A DNA stretch of 64,000 bases from Cryobacterium gelidum. Lineage in GTDB: Bacteria; Actinomycetota; Actinomycetes; Actinomycetales; Microbacteriaceae. Where the stretch lies: NCBI RefSeq assembly GCF_004403985.1, contig NZ_SOHL01000016.1, positions 121,221 through 185,220 on the forward strand, written 5' to 3'. Below the pieces are notes generated by a model. That model worked only from the letters and a program-made list of their open reading frames with translations. It was not told the DNA's origin and did not search any database. The position numbers and the translations under genes are program-made. Shown one piece after another: positions 9,368-18,350 of the stretch (positions are counted from its first letter, which is position 1; every line of letters begins with the position of its first letter).

Positions 9368-10032
9368 GTGTCGCGATACCGGAAGCCGAGTGGCCGCACC
9401 TGTTCCGACCGGGTTCGATCGACGCGCCCGTGCTACTGATGCTGCACGGAACCGGGGGTGATGAACAGCAGATCAGCGGTCTAGCCCCCGCGCTGGACCC
9501 GCGGGCCGCCGTGCTTGCCCCGCGCGGTCGGGTGCAGGAGAACGGTATGAACCGCTGGTTCCGTCGCCGGTCGGAGGGCGTCTTCGACACCGACGACGTG
9601 GCCCGACGCGCCGATGACCTCGCCACATTCCTAATCTGGGCACGGAGCCACTACGAGCTAAGCGATCGCCGCTTGGTCGCCGTCGGATTCTCGAACGGTG
9701 CCAATATCGCCCTCGCCACGGCGCTGCTACACCCCCAGGTGCTGGCGCGAGTGATCGCGTTCTCCGGGATGCATCCGCTCGACCGGGCTGCCGCGGATGC
9801 AGGATCCAACGCGATTGACGCGCGGGTCGCGAAAAGCGAACTGGCAGCATCCGCTGTGCTGCTCCGGAACGGTACAAGTGACCCGATGGCGCCGTTGCGG
9901 AGCGTGCAGAGGCTTGTCACCGTGCTCGAACAGCGCGGCGCGCAGGTGCAGCAGGGGCTGCGCCCCGGTGGCCACGGCATCACCGAAACGGATATCGCTT
10001 CCGCGGTGGAATGGCTTGGCACAGTGGCGTAG
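9364..10032 (+). CDS. Carboxylesterase/phospholipase-type alpha/beta hydrolase (MhqD-like)
   Basis: This 222-residue cytoplasmic alpha/beta hydrolase is the usual size for the phospholipase/carboxylesterase family. It shows the oxyanion motif LMLHGTGGDEQ, the nucleophile elbow GFSNGA (Ser110), Asp173 in GTSDPMAP and His204 in GGHGI, so the triad is complete. The start overlaps the upstream dioxygenase stop by 4 bases. In Bacillus the equivalent pair is induced by quinones and catechols; the same role here is inferred from gene order. Confidence 0.85.
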   Translation: MSVAIPEAEWPHLFRPGSIDAPVLLMLHGTGGDEQQISGLAPALDPRAAVLAPRGRVQENGMNRWFRRRSEGVFDTDDVARRADDLATFLIWARSHYELSDRRLVAVGFSNGANIALATALLHPQVLARVIAFSGMHPLDRAAADAGSNAIDARVAKSELAASAVLLRNGTSDPMAPLRSVQRLVTVLEQRGAQVQQGLRPGGHGITETDIASAVEWLGTVA

Positions 10033-10099
10033 CGTGACGAGAGAGCAAGGGATGCCCGATTGACGGCGTCACCCGGGCATTGCTCGACCCAAGCGCCAT

Positions 10100-10456
10100 T
10101 CAACGAAGCTCGGTGCGCCCCGAGATGATTCCGCTCACCGTGGCGACGACGGCGAAGATCACGGTGATAACGGGAAAACCGAGGTCCCACCAGGCGATGG
10201 CGGCCGAGCCGAAGATGGCGATTTCGATAAAGGCCTTGCCAAAGGGATCGATGCGGAACACTGCCTTTGGCGATCGGAACAGTGCCCAGACCAGGATGGC
10301 AAAGGCCGGGGTGGCGAGGCCGAGGAGCACGCCGGGCCAGGGGAGCGGCCAGGCGACGAAGCCCCAGATTCCGAGGCTGACGAAGGCGAAGAGTTCGAGC
10401 ACGAACCGGAGCATGTCGTTGGGGCCGATCTTCGGCAGGGCGCGCGTGTCTGTCAC
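10100..10456 (-). CDS. YrdB family small membrane protein (DUF2568)
   Basis: This is a 118-residue protein with four hydrophobic helices. The sequence (LRFVLELFAFVSLGIWGF..., GKAFIEIAIFG, SGIISGRTELR) matches the YrdB/DUF2568 family as I know it. The family is widespread in Gram-positive bacteria and has no established function. It is convergent with the esterase gene and lies downstream of purU on the same strand with a 104-base gap, so it could be the last gene of that unit. Confidence 0.75.
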   Translation of the reverse strand: MTDTRALPKIGPNDMLRFVLELFAFVSLGIWGFVAWPLPWPGVLLGLATPAFAILVWALFRSPKAVFRIDPFGKAFIEIAIFGSAAIAWWDLGFPVITVIFAVVATVSGIISGRTELR

Positions 10457-10560
10457 CCGTCAATTCTAGCGCTGCGTCCCGCCCCCGCGGTTCGGGCTCG
10501 GAGCGGGCCCACGATAGGTCAGGGGCCCTGGACCATGAGGTGGTCCGCAAATCAGGACCG

Positions 10561-11421
10561 CTACTTGAAGATGATGGTACGGGCCCCGTCGAGCAGTACC
10601 CGGTTCTCGGCGAACCACTTGACCGCCTGGGTGAGCGTGCGGCTCTCTTCGTCCTGCCCGATCGAGACGAGCTCCGTCGGGGTGCGCGAATGATCGACCC
10701 GCACCACGTTCTGCTCGATGATCGGCCCCTCATCGAGATCGCCGGTCACGAAGTGGGCCGTCGCCCCGATCAGCTTCACGCCGCGGGCGTGCGCCTGGCG
10801 GTACGGGTTGGCACCCTTGAACCCCGGCAGGAACGAGTGGTGAATGTTGATCGCCCGACCGTTGAGCCGAACGCACAGTTCGGGCGAGAGAATCTGCATA
10901 TAGCGGGCGAGGACGACGAGTTCGATATCGAGCTCGTCGACAGCTTCGATGACGCGGGCCTCGAAAGCGGCCTTGCTGGCGGCATCCGTGATCGGCAACG
11001 ACTCGAACGGAACGCCGTAAAACCCGACCAGGTCGCGCAGTGTGCCGTGATTGCTGAGCACGAGTGGAATCTCGACCGGCAACTGCCCGCCACGCTGACG
11101 AAACAGCAGGTCGTTCACGCAGTGACCGGCCGACGACGCGAGCACGAGCGTGCGCAGCGGACGCCCGACGACATCGATGATCGACGCCATCGCATAGCGT
11201 TCGATCACGGGCGCGAGCGCTGTCTCCAGCTCGGGCCGGGTCGCCGGCGACTGCACCTGCAGCCGCATGAAGAAACGCCCGGTGTCATCACTGGAGAATT
11301 GCTGACTCTCCTCGATGTTGCCCCGCGCCTGCACGATGGCGCCACTGACCGCGTGCACGATTCCAGGCTGGTCGGCACAGACCAGCGTGATTACCCAATG
11401 GTGCGGGGTCGAAGAAGTCAT
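10561..11421 (-). CDS. purU: Formyltetrahydrofolate deformylase
   Basis: The protein has 286 residues, typical for PurU. An N-terminal ACT domain (WVITLVCADQPGIVHAVSG) is followed by a formyltransferase domain with INIHHSFLPGFKGANPY and the catalytic region GATAHFVTGDLDEGPI (Asn, His and Asp all present). It hydrolyses 10-formyl-THF to THF and formate, supplying formate for PurT and balancing one-carbon pools. The start is set at ATG 11421 because the longer frame to 11535 adds residues not found in the family. The gene is divergent from an MFS transporter. glyA and folD at 22.6-25 kb belong to the same one-carbon network. Confidence 0.93.
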   Translation of the reverse strand: MTSSTPHHWVITLVCADQPGIVHAVSGAIVQARGNIEESQQFSSDDTGRFFMRLQVQSPATRPELETALAPVIERYAMASIIDVVGRPLRTLVLASSAGHCVNDLLFRQRGGQLPVEIPLVLSNHGTLRDLVGFYGVPFESLPITDAASKAAFEARVIEAVDELDIELVVLARYMQILSPELCVRLNGRAINIHHSFLPGFKGANPYRQAHARGVKLIGATAHFVTGDLDEGPIIEQNVVRVDHSRTPTELVSIGQDEESRTLTQAVKWFAENRVLLDGARTIIFK

Positions 11422-11466
11422 TGGCTCAGAATACCCGGCGCGAGCGCGGATGCAGCGGCCAACACC

Positions 11467-11494
11467 TTGCCGCGGTACCTGGTTTGGGTAGACT
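11467..11494 (+). promoter_or_regulatory. Possible sigma-70 type promoter for the MFS gene
   Basis: TTGCCG (11467-11472) and TAGACT (11489-11494) are 16 bases apart and point toward the MFS gene at 11604. TAGACT also occurs before the mrp operon (14816-14821). This is pattern matching only. Confidence 0.3.
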
Positions 11495-11603
11495 ACGTCT
11501 TGGTCGCACTGAACAAGTCGGCCCCGGGCGCGCACGTCGGCGCGCAGTCGAGTGGCTTCGACCTCGGTGTGAATGATCCCACCGGTCGTCCTCGACTCTC
11601 AGC

Positions 11604-12890
11604 GTGAGTGCAGCCATGACCAACACCGCCAATATCTTCTTGCCCACCGGGTCTATTCCCGTCGTCTCCTCGACGCGCTCCACCCGGGCCGTACCTCCGT
11701 TCCCCTGGGTCGGGCTGATCACCCTGTCCGCCGCCGTTTTTCTCTCGGTCACCAGCGAAATGCTGCCGACCGGCCTGCTTCCCGAGATGAGCCGCAGCCT
11801 CAACGTCGCCCAGTCGCAGATTGGGCTGCTCGTCTCCTGGTTCGCCTTCACGGTCGTACTCACAAGCGCGCCCGTGGCCATCTGGACCCGCCGCTTTCCG
11901 CGGCACGGCCTGATCATCGTCGTGCTCGTCATCTTCGCAGTGAGCAACATCCTCACCGCTATCGCTCCGACCTATGAGTTCGTCGTCGCCGCCCGGGTGC
12001 TCGGCGGCGTCGCGCACGGCCTGTTCTGGTCGGTTGTCGGCGCCTACGCCGGCCACCTCGTGCCGAAAGCCCAGATCGGTCGCGCGGTCTCCATCACGGT
12101 CGCGGGAGGCACCCTCGCCTTCGTCCTCGGCGTGCCGCTCGGTACCGCGGGCGGGCACCTGCTCGGCTGGCGCCTCTCGTTCGTCGTGCTCGCCGGCCTG
12201 ATGCTCGTCGGCGCGGTCTTGGTCTGGAAGTTTCTACCCCCGGTAGCGCGGTACTCCACCGGAGCCCCGGCATCGGCTTCCGCGACCAAATCCGCACCGA
12301 AAATCCGGCAGCCGCGTGACGCGACGGTACCAGCCGTGGCGCTGATCTGTCTCATCACCGGCATCACCATGATCGGCCACTACAGTTTTTACACCTATAT
12401 TGCGCCGTTCCTGCTCGATGGGCTCGGTGTCGACCTGGGCCTGGTGGCACCGCTGCTCTTCGCCTATGGCGTGGCCGGCGCGGTCGGACTACTGCTGGTC
12501 GGCACGATTTTTGGCCCGCGCCCGAGCCTGGGCTTGATTCTGGGTCTGGCCGTGAGCGGTGTCAGCGTGACGCTCCTCGCGGTGTTCACGGCCACGCTGC
12601 CCCTGGCGATCGCCGCGTTCGTGTTGTGGGGGATGGCATTTGGCATGCTCCCCCCGCTCCTGCAGACACGGATGCTGCACGCAGCGTCGCCGCGCATCCG
12701 CGACACCGCGAGTGCCTTCTACACGACCGCATTCAACGCCGGAATCGGCGGGGGCGCCCTGCTCGGCGCGGTACTGATCGAGTCCGTCGGCCTCGAGCTG
12801 GTGCCGATCGTCTATGTCGGGGTGCTGGTCGTGGCGCTGCTGCTCGTGATCATCACCGACCGCATGCCCCGCCGTCGCGCTCGCTCCTGA
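11604..12890 (+). CDS. MFS transporter, AraJ/sugar-efflux and chloramphenicol-resistance-like subgroup
   Basis: This 428-residue, about 12-helix protein resembles the AraJ/SetA/Cmx group: LSVTSEMLPTGLLPEMSRSL at helix 1 and a first-half segment APVAIWTRRFPRHGLI. Members export sugars, chloramphenicol or other small molecules; the substrate is open. The start may be GTG 11604 or ATG 11616; neither has a strong ribosome binding site. The gene is divergent from purU and converges on the amino acid permease gene 36 bases away, with no obvious hairpin between them. Confidence 0.83.
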   Translation: MSAAMTNTANIFLPTGSIPVVSSTRSTRAVPPFPWVGLITLSAAVFLSVTSEMLPTGLLPEMSRSLNVAQSQIGLLVSWFAFTVVLTSAPVAIWTRRFPRHGLIIVVLVIFAVSNILTAIAPTYEFVVAARVLGGVAHGLFWSVVGAYAGHLVPKAQIGRAVSITVAGGTLAFVLGVPLGTAGGHLLGWRLSFVVLAGLMLVGAVLVWKFLPPVARYSTGAPASASATKSAPKIRQPRDATVPAVALICLITGITMIGHYSFYTYIAPFLLDGLGVDLGLVAPLLFAYGVAGAVGLLLVGTIFGPRPSLGLILGLAVSGVSVTLLAVFTATLPLAIAAFVLWGMAFGMLPPLLQTRMLHAASPRIRDTASAFYTTAFNAGIGGGALLGAVLIESVGLELVPIVYVGVLVVALLLVIITDRMPRRRARS

Positions 12891-12926
12891 CCGGCTCCGC
12901 TCGGTAAACGCGGGTGGGCGGGCGAG

Positions 12927-14510
12927 CTAGCGGCGGGGGCGGTCGGAGAGCGGACGGTTGGCTACGACCGGCAGGTGGCCGGTGAAGCCATCTCGGGCCG
13001 CCGCGATCTCAAGGATGCGGCCGCGGCAGGCGTACCAGCCGATCGTCAGCCCGGGAACGATCAGCACGAGCGAGCTGATCGTCAGCGTGCCGACGGGCCA
13101 GTCGAATGCCATCAGCACGAGCACACCGACGAGGAAGACCAGGGTGAGGTAGCCCGAGTATGGCGCCCACGGCATGCGGAACACCGGGCGCACCACGATG
13201 CCGCGCTTGGCCCAGGCCTGCAACCGCAGCTGGCACAGCACGATCATGCCCCAGGCGCTCACGATGCCGATCGCAGCCATGTTGAGCACGATCTCAAAAG
13301 CCTCGTCGGGCACGATGGCGTTGAGCCCGACACCGAGCAGCGTCACGGCCCCCGTCAGTAGAATGCCGCCGAACGGCACCCCGTTGCGGCTGATCTTGCC
13401 CGCAAAGCGCGGTGCCGAACCGGCAAGCGACATGGAACGAAGGATGCGTCCGGTGGAATAGAGGCCGGCGTTCAGCGAGGACAACGCCGCAGTGAGCACG
13501 ACGAGGTTCATGATCACGTCGACCCCGTCCACCCCGATCGTGCCGAAAAAGGTGACGAAGGGGCTTTCGCCGGCCGTGTATGCCGTGTACGGCAACAACA
13601 GCGAGAGCAGCAGAATCGATCCGACGTAGAACACCGCGATGCGAATGATGACCGTGTTGATCGCCTTCGGCATGACCTTTTCGGGGTTCTTCGTCTCGCC
13701 GGCGGTCGTGCCGACGAGCTCGATGGAGGCGTACGCGAACACGACGCCCTGCACCACGAGAACGGATGCGATCAGCCCGTTCGGCAGCCAGCCTCCGTTT
13801 GCACCGATCAGCGCAAACCCGGTGGTGGCCCCGTCCAGTGGCGTGCCGAAGATCACCATCCAGGTGCCGACGACCAGGAATGCCACGATCGAGAGCACCT
13901 TGATCAGCGCGAACCAGAATTCCATCTCCCCGAACACCTTGACCGAGAGCAGGTTGAGGAACATCACCAGGCCCAGCGCGGCGAGGGCATACAACCACTG
14001 CGGTATCGAGCCGAACGGCGCCCAGTAGGTGGCGAAGAAGTTCATGTAGAGGGCAACGGCGGTCACGTCGACGATCGCCGTCATCGCCCAGTTGAGCCAG
14101 TACAGCCAGCCGGTCACGAAAGCCGTCTTCTCGCCGAAGAACTCGCGCGCGTACGACACGAAGGAGCCGGAGCTCGGGCGGTGCAGCACCAGTTCACCGA
14201 GCGCCCGCAGAATGAGAAAGGCAAAGAAACCGCAGATCGCATAGACGAACACCAGGGCGGGACCGGCGCTGGCGAGGCGTGCTCCGGCACCGAGGAACAA
14301 CCCGGTGCCGATTGCGCCGCCGATCGCGATCATCTGGACGTGGCGGGACTTGAGGCCCTTATGCAGGGCATCGTCCTCGTGCACGCTCAGCGCGTCTTCA
14401 ATATGCTCGAGCGGGGTCTCTCCCCGTGGGTTCGCGTGGTCGTGGTGCCCGTGCGTCGCGTTACCCAGTGGGGGCGTGGGGGAGGGCTGCTGGCCGTGGG
14501 TGGGGCTCAA
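12927..14510 (-). CDS. ansP: Amino acid permease, AnsP (L-asparagine permease)-like
   Basis: This APC-superfamily permease has 527 residues and about 12 helices. From [19 protein letters not shown] onward it follows the mycobacterial AnsP pattern closely ([62 protein letters not shown] at the C-terminus). It should import L-asparagine or a related amino acid with protons. The N-terminal ~50 residues are a His-rich, low-complexity extension not seen in mycobacterial AnsP. It starts at TTG 14510; GTG 14384 is an alternative that removes most of the extension. Substrate specificity is inferred from similarity only. Confidence 0.8.
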   Translation of the reverse strand: MSPTHGQQPSPTPPLGNATHGHHDHANPRGETPLEHIEDALSVHEDDALHKGLKSRHVQMIAIGGAIGTGLFLGAGARLASAGPALVFVYAICGFFAFLILRALGELVLHRPSSGSFVSYAREFFGEKTAFVTGWLYWLNWAMTAIVDVTAVALYMNFFATYWAPFGSIPQWLYALAALGLVMFLNLLSVKVFGEMEFWFALIKVLSIVAFLVVGTWMVIFGTPLDGATTGFALIGANGGWLPNGLIASVLVVQGVVFAYASIELVGTTAGETKNPEKVMPKAINTVIIRIAVFYVGSILLLSLLLPYTAYTAGESPFVTFFGTIGVDGVDVIMNLVVLTAALSSLNAGLYSTGRILRSMSLAGSAPRFAGKISRNGVPFGGILLTGAVTLLGVGLNAIVPDEAFEIVLNMAAIGIVSAWGMIVLCQLRLQAWAKRGIVVRPVFRMPWAPYSGYLTLVFLVGVLVLMAFDWPVGTLTISSLVLIVPGLTIGWYACRGRILEIAAARDGFTGHLPVVANRPLSDRPRR

Positions 14511-14859
14511 AACGGTACTCGATTTCGCTGGCCGGTTGCTCCAGAACAGCTTCTCGGTTACGAATGGCGGTACGACGCAAATAAACGACGCGACGCCGAA
14601 GCCGGCTCGAAAGTGACGCGGGAAGTGGCCGGAAACTGCGCGCGAGCGCGCTTCTGGCGGCTCGCGGCGTTGGCCGGGGGTAGCGCAACCCTACTCCGCG
14701 GCCCTGTTCGTACGCCCAAATGAGGTGCCGCTGTGAGCCGATCGAACCAACGAGACACGCGCCCACGAGCGGGACCGACCGCCGAAACTACGGTCGAGGG
14801 CCACCCGTCGGCGAGTAGACTAGACCTTGACACCCCGACCTGACAAGCCTGGAGGACGC
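14511..14859. other. Divergent intergenic region between ansP-like gene and mrp operon
   Basis: The region is 349 bases and I see no gene in it. It must hold the promoters for both flanking units. TAGACT at 14816-14821 is a candidate -10 for mrpA, with a weak -35-like GGTCGA at 14792-14797. A GC-rich palindromic run (GCGCGCGAGCGCGC) lies near 14638-14651, and GTAG...CTAC flank a short loop near 14680-14695. None of these is strong evidence. Confidence 0.4.
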
Positions 14860-17811
14860 ATGGTTGCATTCCTCCTCGCGTTTACCGTGCTGTCCGTGCT
14901 CACACCGTGGCTCACCCGCCGCCTCGGCACCCGCGTCTTCTACCTGATTGCCCTGCTGCCGGCCGGTGCCTTCGCCTTCACGCTCACGCAAACTGCCACG
15001 GTCACAGCGGGTGGGGCTGTGACCCAGGCGCTCCCGTGGATACCCCAGCTCGGCATCAGCCTCTCTTTTCGGGTCGACACGCTGGCCTGGCTCCTCGCCC
15101 TCGTCGTCACCGGCATAGGCGCCCTCGTGCTGGTGTACTGCGCCCGCTATTTCAGTGCCGATGAGCCCAGCCTTGGCCGTTTTGCGTCCCTGCTGCTCGC
15201 CTTCGCCGGAACCATGTACGGCCTGGTCACGGCCGACGATCTCGTGATCATGTTCATGTTCTGGGAGATCACGAGCGTGCTCTCCTACCTGCTGATCGGG
15301 CACTACACGCAGAAACGCGAGAGCCGTGGCGCTGCCCTGCAGGCCCTGATCGTGACGACATTCGGCGGCCTGGTCATGCTCGTGGGCGTCGTGATGATCT
15401 CGGTCGCAGCCGGCACGACAAGCCTCTCCTACATCGTCGCCAACCCGGTCACGGACACGATGGGCACCTGGGCTGTTCTGCTCATCCTGGTCGGAGCGCT
15501 GTCAAAATCGGCGCTCGTGCCGTTCCACTTCTGGCTGCCCGCCGCGATGGCTGCTCCGACTCCGGTCAGCGCCTATCTGCACGCCGCCGCGATGGTCAAG
15601 GCCGGCATCTATATCGTCGCCCGTCTCGCCCCCGGTTATGCCGACAGCGACGGTTGGCTGCCGGTGCTGGTGACCCTCGGCGTCTGGACCATGATTGTCG
15701 GAGCCTGGCGGGCCTTGCGCCAGTATGACCTCAAGTTACTGCTGGCCTACGGCACGGTCAGCCAACTCGGCTTTCTCATGATCGCGATCGGGTTCAACAC
15801 CCGCGACACCGCGCTCGCCGGCGCCGCCCTGCTGCTCGCCCACGCCCTCTACAAGGCCACGCTGTTCCTCGTCGTCGGGGTCATCGACCATCGGGCAGGC
15901 ACCCGCGACTGGCGCAAGCTCAGCGGCGTCGGTCGCAGCGCCCCGGCGCTCGCCGTCATCGCGCTCGTGGCGGTCGCGTCGATGGCGGGCCTGCCGCCGC
16001 TGTTGGGTTTCGTCGCCAAGGAGGCCGTGTTCACCTCACTGCTCGACGCCGGCGTCGGGGGATCCGGCTGGGGCTACGCGGCGCTCATCGGCACGGCCGT
16101 GGGATCCGTACTCACGGTGGCGTACAGCATCCGTTTTTTTTGGGGTGCATTCGGAACGCGCAAGAAACAGCCGGGCACCGTTCTGCACGCGAGCGCGTGG
16201 GACACATTGTTCGCCCCTGGTGTGCTCACCGCCCTGACCATCGGCATCGGACTGTTCGCCTCCGTGCTCGACCCGCTGCTCGCGCCTTACGCCGATACCG
16301 TGCCGGGCGTCGGCAGTCGTACCGAAGCGCCGTATCACCTGGCGCTATGGCACGGGCTGGAGCCGGCCTTCTACCTCAGCGTGGTCGTGCTGCTGTTGGG
16401 CACCCTCCTGTTCCGCTCCCGACGCGGGGTCTCGCGGCTGCAGGCCAAGGTGCCCGACTACATCGACGCCGGCCGCGGCTACGGCAAGGCCATTCGCGGC
16501 GTCGACCGCCTCGCAGCACGGGTCACCCACTTCGCCCAGCGTGGCGGGCTACCGCAGTACCTCGGCACCATCTTCACCGTCTTCGTGCTCGTCCTCGGCT
16601 TCGCAGCCTTCGTCAACCGCACCTGGCCCGACACAATCGTGTTGTGGGACTACCCCGGCCAGGTGCTCATCGCACTGATCATGGCCATCTGCGCGGTCAT
16701 GGCGGCGCGCGTTGGACAGCGGATGACCGCGGTCATCCTTGCCGGTGTCACCGGTTACGGCCTCGTCGCCCTGTTCGCTTTTCACGGCGCGCCCGACCTC
16801 GCCCTCACCCAGGCGCTGGTCGAATCGATCACCCTCGTGATCTTCGTGCTCGTGCTGCGCCGCCTGCCCGCGAACATCACCCACCACAACAAACCGGTGC
16901 GCCCCAAGCGACGCCTGTTGATCGGCAGCCTCGTGGGCCTGGTCATGGGTACCATCGGCTTCATCGCGCTTGGCGCCCGTCAGTTCGAGAGCATTGCCGG
17001 CGCCCTGCCCCGATTGGCGGTCGAAGACGGTCACGGCGACAACATCGTCAACGTAATGCTCGTAGATATTCGCGCCTGGGACACCATGGGCGAGGTATCC
17101 GTGCTCATCGTCGTAGCCACCGGCGTCGCGAGCCTGCTCTTCGTCTCGGGTCGCAATGCGGTCGTGCCGCGGCTGAAGGAATCCCGCAGCCTGCGCTCGG
17201 CAGCCAACCGTCGTCGCGTCGTCGCCGACCCTGAACTCTCCAGCGATGGCCACGCCGTCACCCGGCAGGCGTTCCTCCTGGCCGGGCGCAAGAACGCTCC
17301 GCGCAGCCGGTCGATTCTCATCGAAGTGCTCGTGCGGTTGCTCTTTCACCCCGCCATGATCGTGTCGATCTACCTGCTCTTCGCCGGCCACAACCTACCC
17401 GGCGGCGGTTTCGCCGGTGGACTCCTCGCCGGTCTGGCCCTCGTGGCCCGCTATCTGGCCGGCGGACGCTACGAACTCGGCGAAGCGGCCCCGATCGACC
17501 CGGGCAAGATTCTCGGACTCGGCGTGATTCTCGCCGTGGGTATGAGCGTCATCTCACTCTTCTTCGACGGGATTCCGCTGCAATCGGCGTACTTCACGGC
17601 GACGGTTCCCGTGCTCGGCAACCTATCGTTTGGCACCTCGACCATCTTCGATGTCGGCGTCTACCTCGTTGTCATCGGCCTGACCTACGACATTCTGCGC
17701 AGCCTTGGCAGCGAAATCGACCGGCAGAGTGAGGCCGACGAGATCGGCCAACGACCAGGCCCCGCGCCCGAGGGCGCATCCACGTCAACTCCCGAAGAGG
17801 TCGACCGATGA
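14860..17811 (+). CDS. mrpA: Na+/H+ antiporter subunit MrpA with fused MrpB-type domain
   Basis: The protein has 983 residues. ATG 14860 is preceded by GGAGG at 14851-14855. The N-terminal two-thirds is a NuoL/MrpA-type proton-translocating domain (LLIGHYTQKRESRGAALQAL, KSALVPFHFWLPAAMAAPTPVSAYLH). The C-terminal part includes the MrpA tail and an MnhB-like membrane domain (SIYLLFAGHNLPGGGFAGG). Fused A/B subunits are the usual actinobacterial form. It is the first gene of a six-gene operon encoding a cation/proton antiporter used for Na+ tolerance and alkaline pH homeostasis. Its TGA overlaps the mrpC ATG by 4 bases. Confidence 0.95.
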   Translation: MVAFLLAFTVLSVLTPWLTRRLGTRVFYLIALLPAGAFAFTLTQTATVTAGGAVTQALPWIPQLGISLSFRVDTLAWLLALVVTGIGALVLVYCARYFSADEPSLGRFASLLLAFAGTMYGLVTADDLVIMFMFWEITSVLSYLLIGHYTQKRESRGAALQALIVTTFGGLVMLVGVVMISVAAGTTSLSYIVANPVTDTMGTWAVLLILVGALSKSALVPFHFWLPAAMAAPTPVSAYLHAAAMVKAGIYIVARLAPGYADSDGWLPVLVTLGVWTMIVGAWRALRQYDLKLLLAYGTVSQLGFLMIAIGFNTRDTALAGAALLLAHALYKATLFLVVGVIDHRAGTRDWRKLSGVGRSAPALAVIALVAVASMAGLPPLLGFVAKEAVFTSLLDAGVGGSGWGYAALIGTAVGSVLTVAYSIRFFWGAFGTRKKQPGTVLHASAWDTLFAPGVLTALTIGIGLFASVLDPLLAPYADTVPGVGSRTEAPYHLALWHGLEPAFYLSVVVLLLGTLLFRSRRGVSRLQAKVPDYIDAGRGYGKAIRGVDRLAARVTHFAQRGGLPQYLGTIFTVFVLVLGFAAFVNRTWPDTIVLWDYPGQVLIALIMAICAVMAARVGQRMTAVILAGVTGYGLVALFAFHGAPDLALTQALVESITLVIFVLVLRRLPANITHHNKPVRPKRRLLIGSLVGLVMGTIGFIALGARQFESIAGALPRLAVEDGHGDNIVNVMLVDIRAWDTMGEVSVLIVVATGVASLLFVSGRNAVVPRLKESRSLRSAANRRRVVADPELSSDGHAVTRQAFLLAGRKNAPRSRSILIEVLVRLLFHPAMIVSIYLLFAGHNLPGGGFAGGLLAGLALVARYLAGGRYELGEAAPIDPGKILGLGVILAVGMSVISLFFDGIPLQSAYFTATVPVLGNLSFGTSTIFDVGVYLVVIGLTYDILRSLGSEIDRQSEADEIGQRPGPAPEGASTSTPEEVDR

Positions 17812-18350
17812 GTGCCTCCCTCACCCTCGTCATCCTGATGGCCGTCATGTACGCGGCCGGCGTCTATGTGATGCTCGAACGCAGCCTCACCCGGGTGCTG
17901 ATCGGCCTTCTGCTGGTCGGCAATGCCACCAACCTGCTCATCTTCATCATGAGCGGCCGCCCCGGCAGCTCACCGATTGTCACCGGTACGAGCGTCGAAG
18001 ACATGGTCGACCCGATCCCGCAGGTACTCATGCTCACCGCGATCGTGATCAATTTCGGTATCACCGCGCTGCTGCTCGCGCTCATCTATCGGTCGTGGTG
18101 GCTCGCCCAACTCGGCGACGAGGGCGACACTCTCACCGACGAGCACGCCACCGAGAGCGCCGGCGAGGCCGACGTCACCTTCCTCTCCTCGTCCGACGAT
18201 GACGACGCGATCGCGCAATCCCTCGACGAGTTCGAGCGGGGCGACGGCGCCACGAGTGACGAAGACAGCACGACTCACACCGGCACGCACTCAAAGCATG
18301 CTGCCGGCCGCTCCGGCCGCTCCGCGCCAGCCGAGGGGGACGCGCGATGA
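17808..18350 (+). CDS. mrpC: Na+/H+ antiporter subunit MrpC (NuoK-like)
   Basis: The protein has 180 residues. The first ~110 form three helices of the NuoK/MrpC type (GVYVMLERSLTRVLIGLLL, NATNLLIFIMSG, DPIPQVLMLTAIVINFG). The remaining ~65 residues are an acidic, Ser/Thr-rich cytoplasmic tail (SSSDDDDAIAQSLDEFERG) that makes it longer than the usual ~115. The start codon overlaps the mrpA stop and the stop overlaps the mrpD start, both by 4 bases, so translation is coupled along the operon. The tail's function is unknown. Confidence 0.93.
   Translation: MSASLTLVILMAVMYAAGVYVMLERSLTRVLIGLLLVGNATNLLIFIMSGRPGSSPIVTGTSVEDMVDPIPQVLMLTAIVINFGITALLLALIYRSWWLAQLGDEGDTLTDEHATESAGEADVTFLSSSDDDDAIAQSLDEFERGDGATSDEDSTTHTGTHSKHAAGRSGRSAPAEGDAR

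Noticed and set aside
10540..11607. Plus-strand frame of 355 codons opposite purU
   Set aside because: Low-complexity Arg/Asp-rich composition and no motif; purU is complete on the other strand.
16140..17234. Second-frame frame of 364 codons inside mrpA
   Set aside because: Arg/His/Pro-rich out-of-frame shadow; no start signal or domain.
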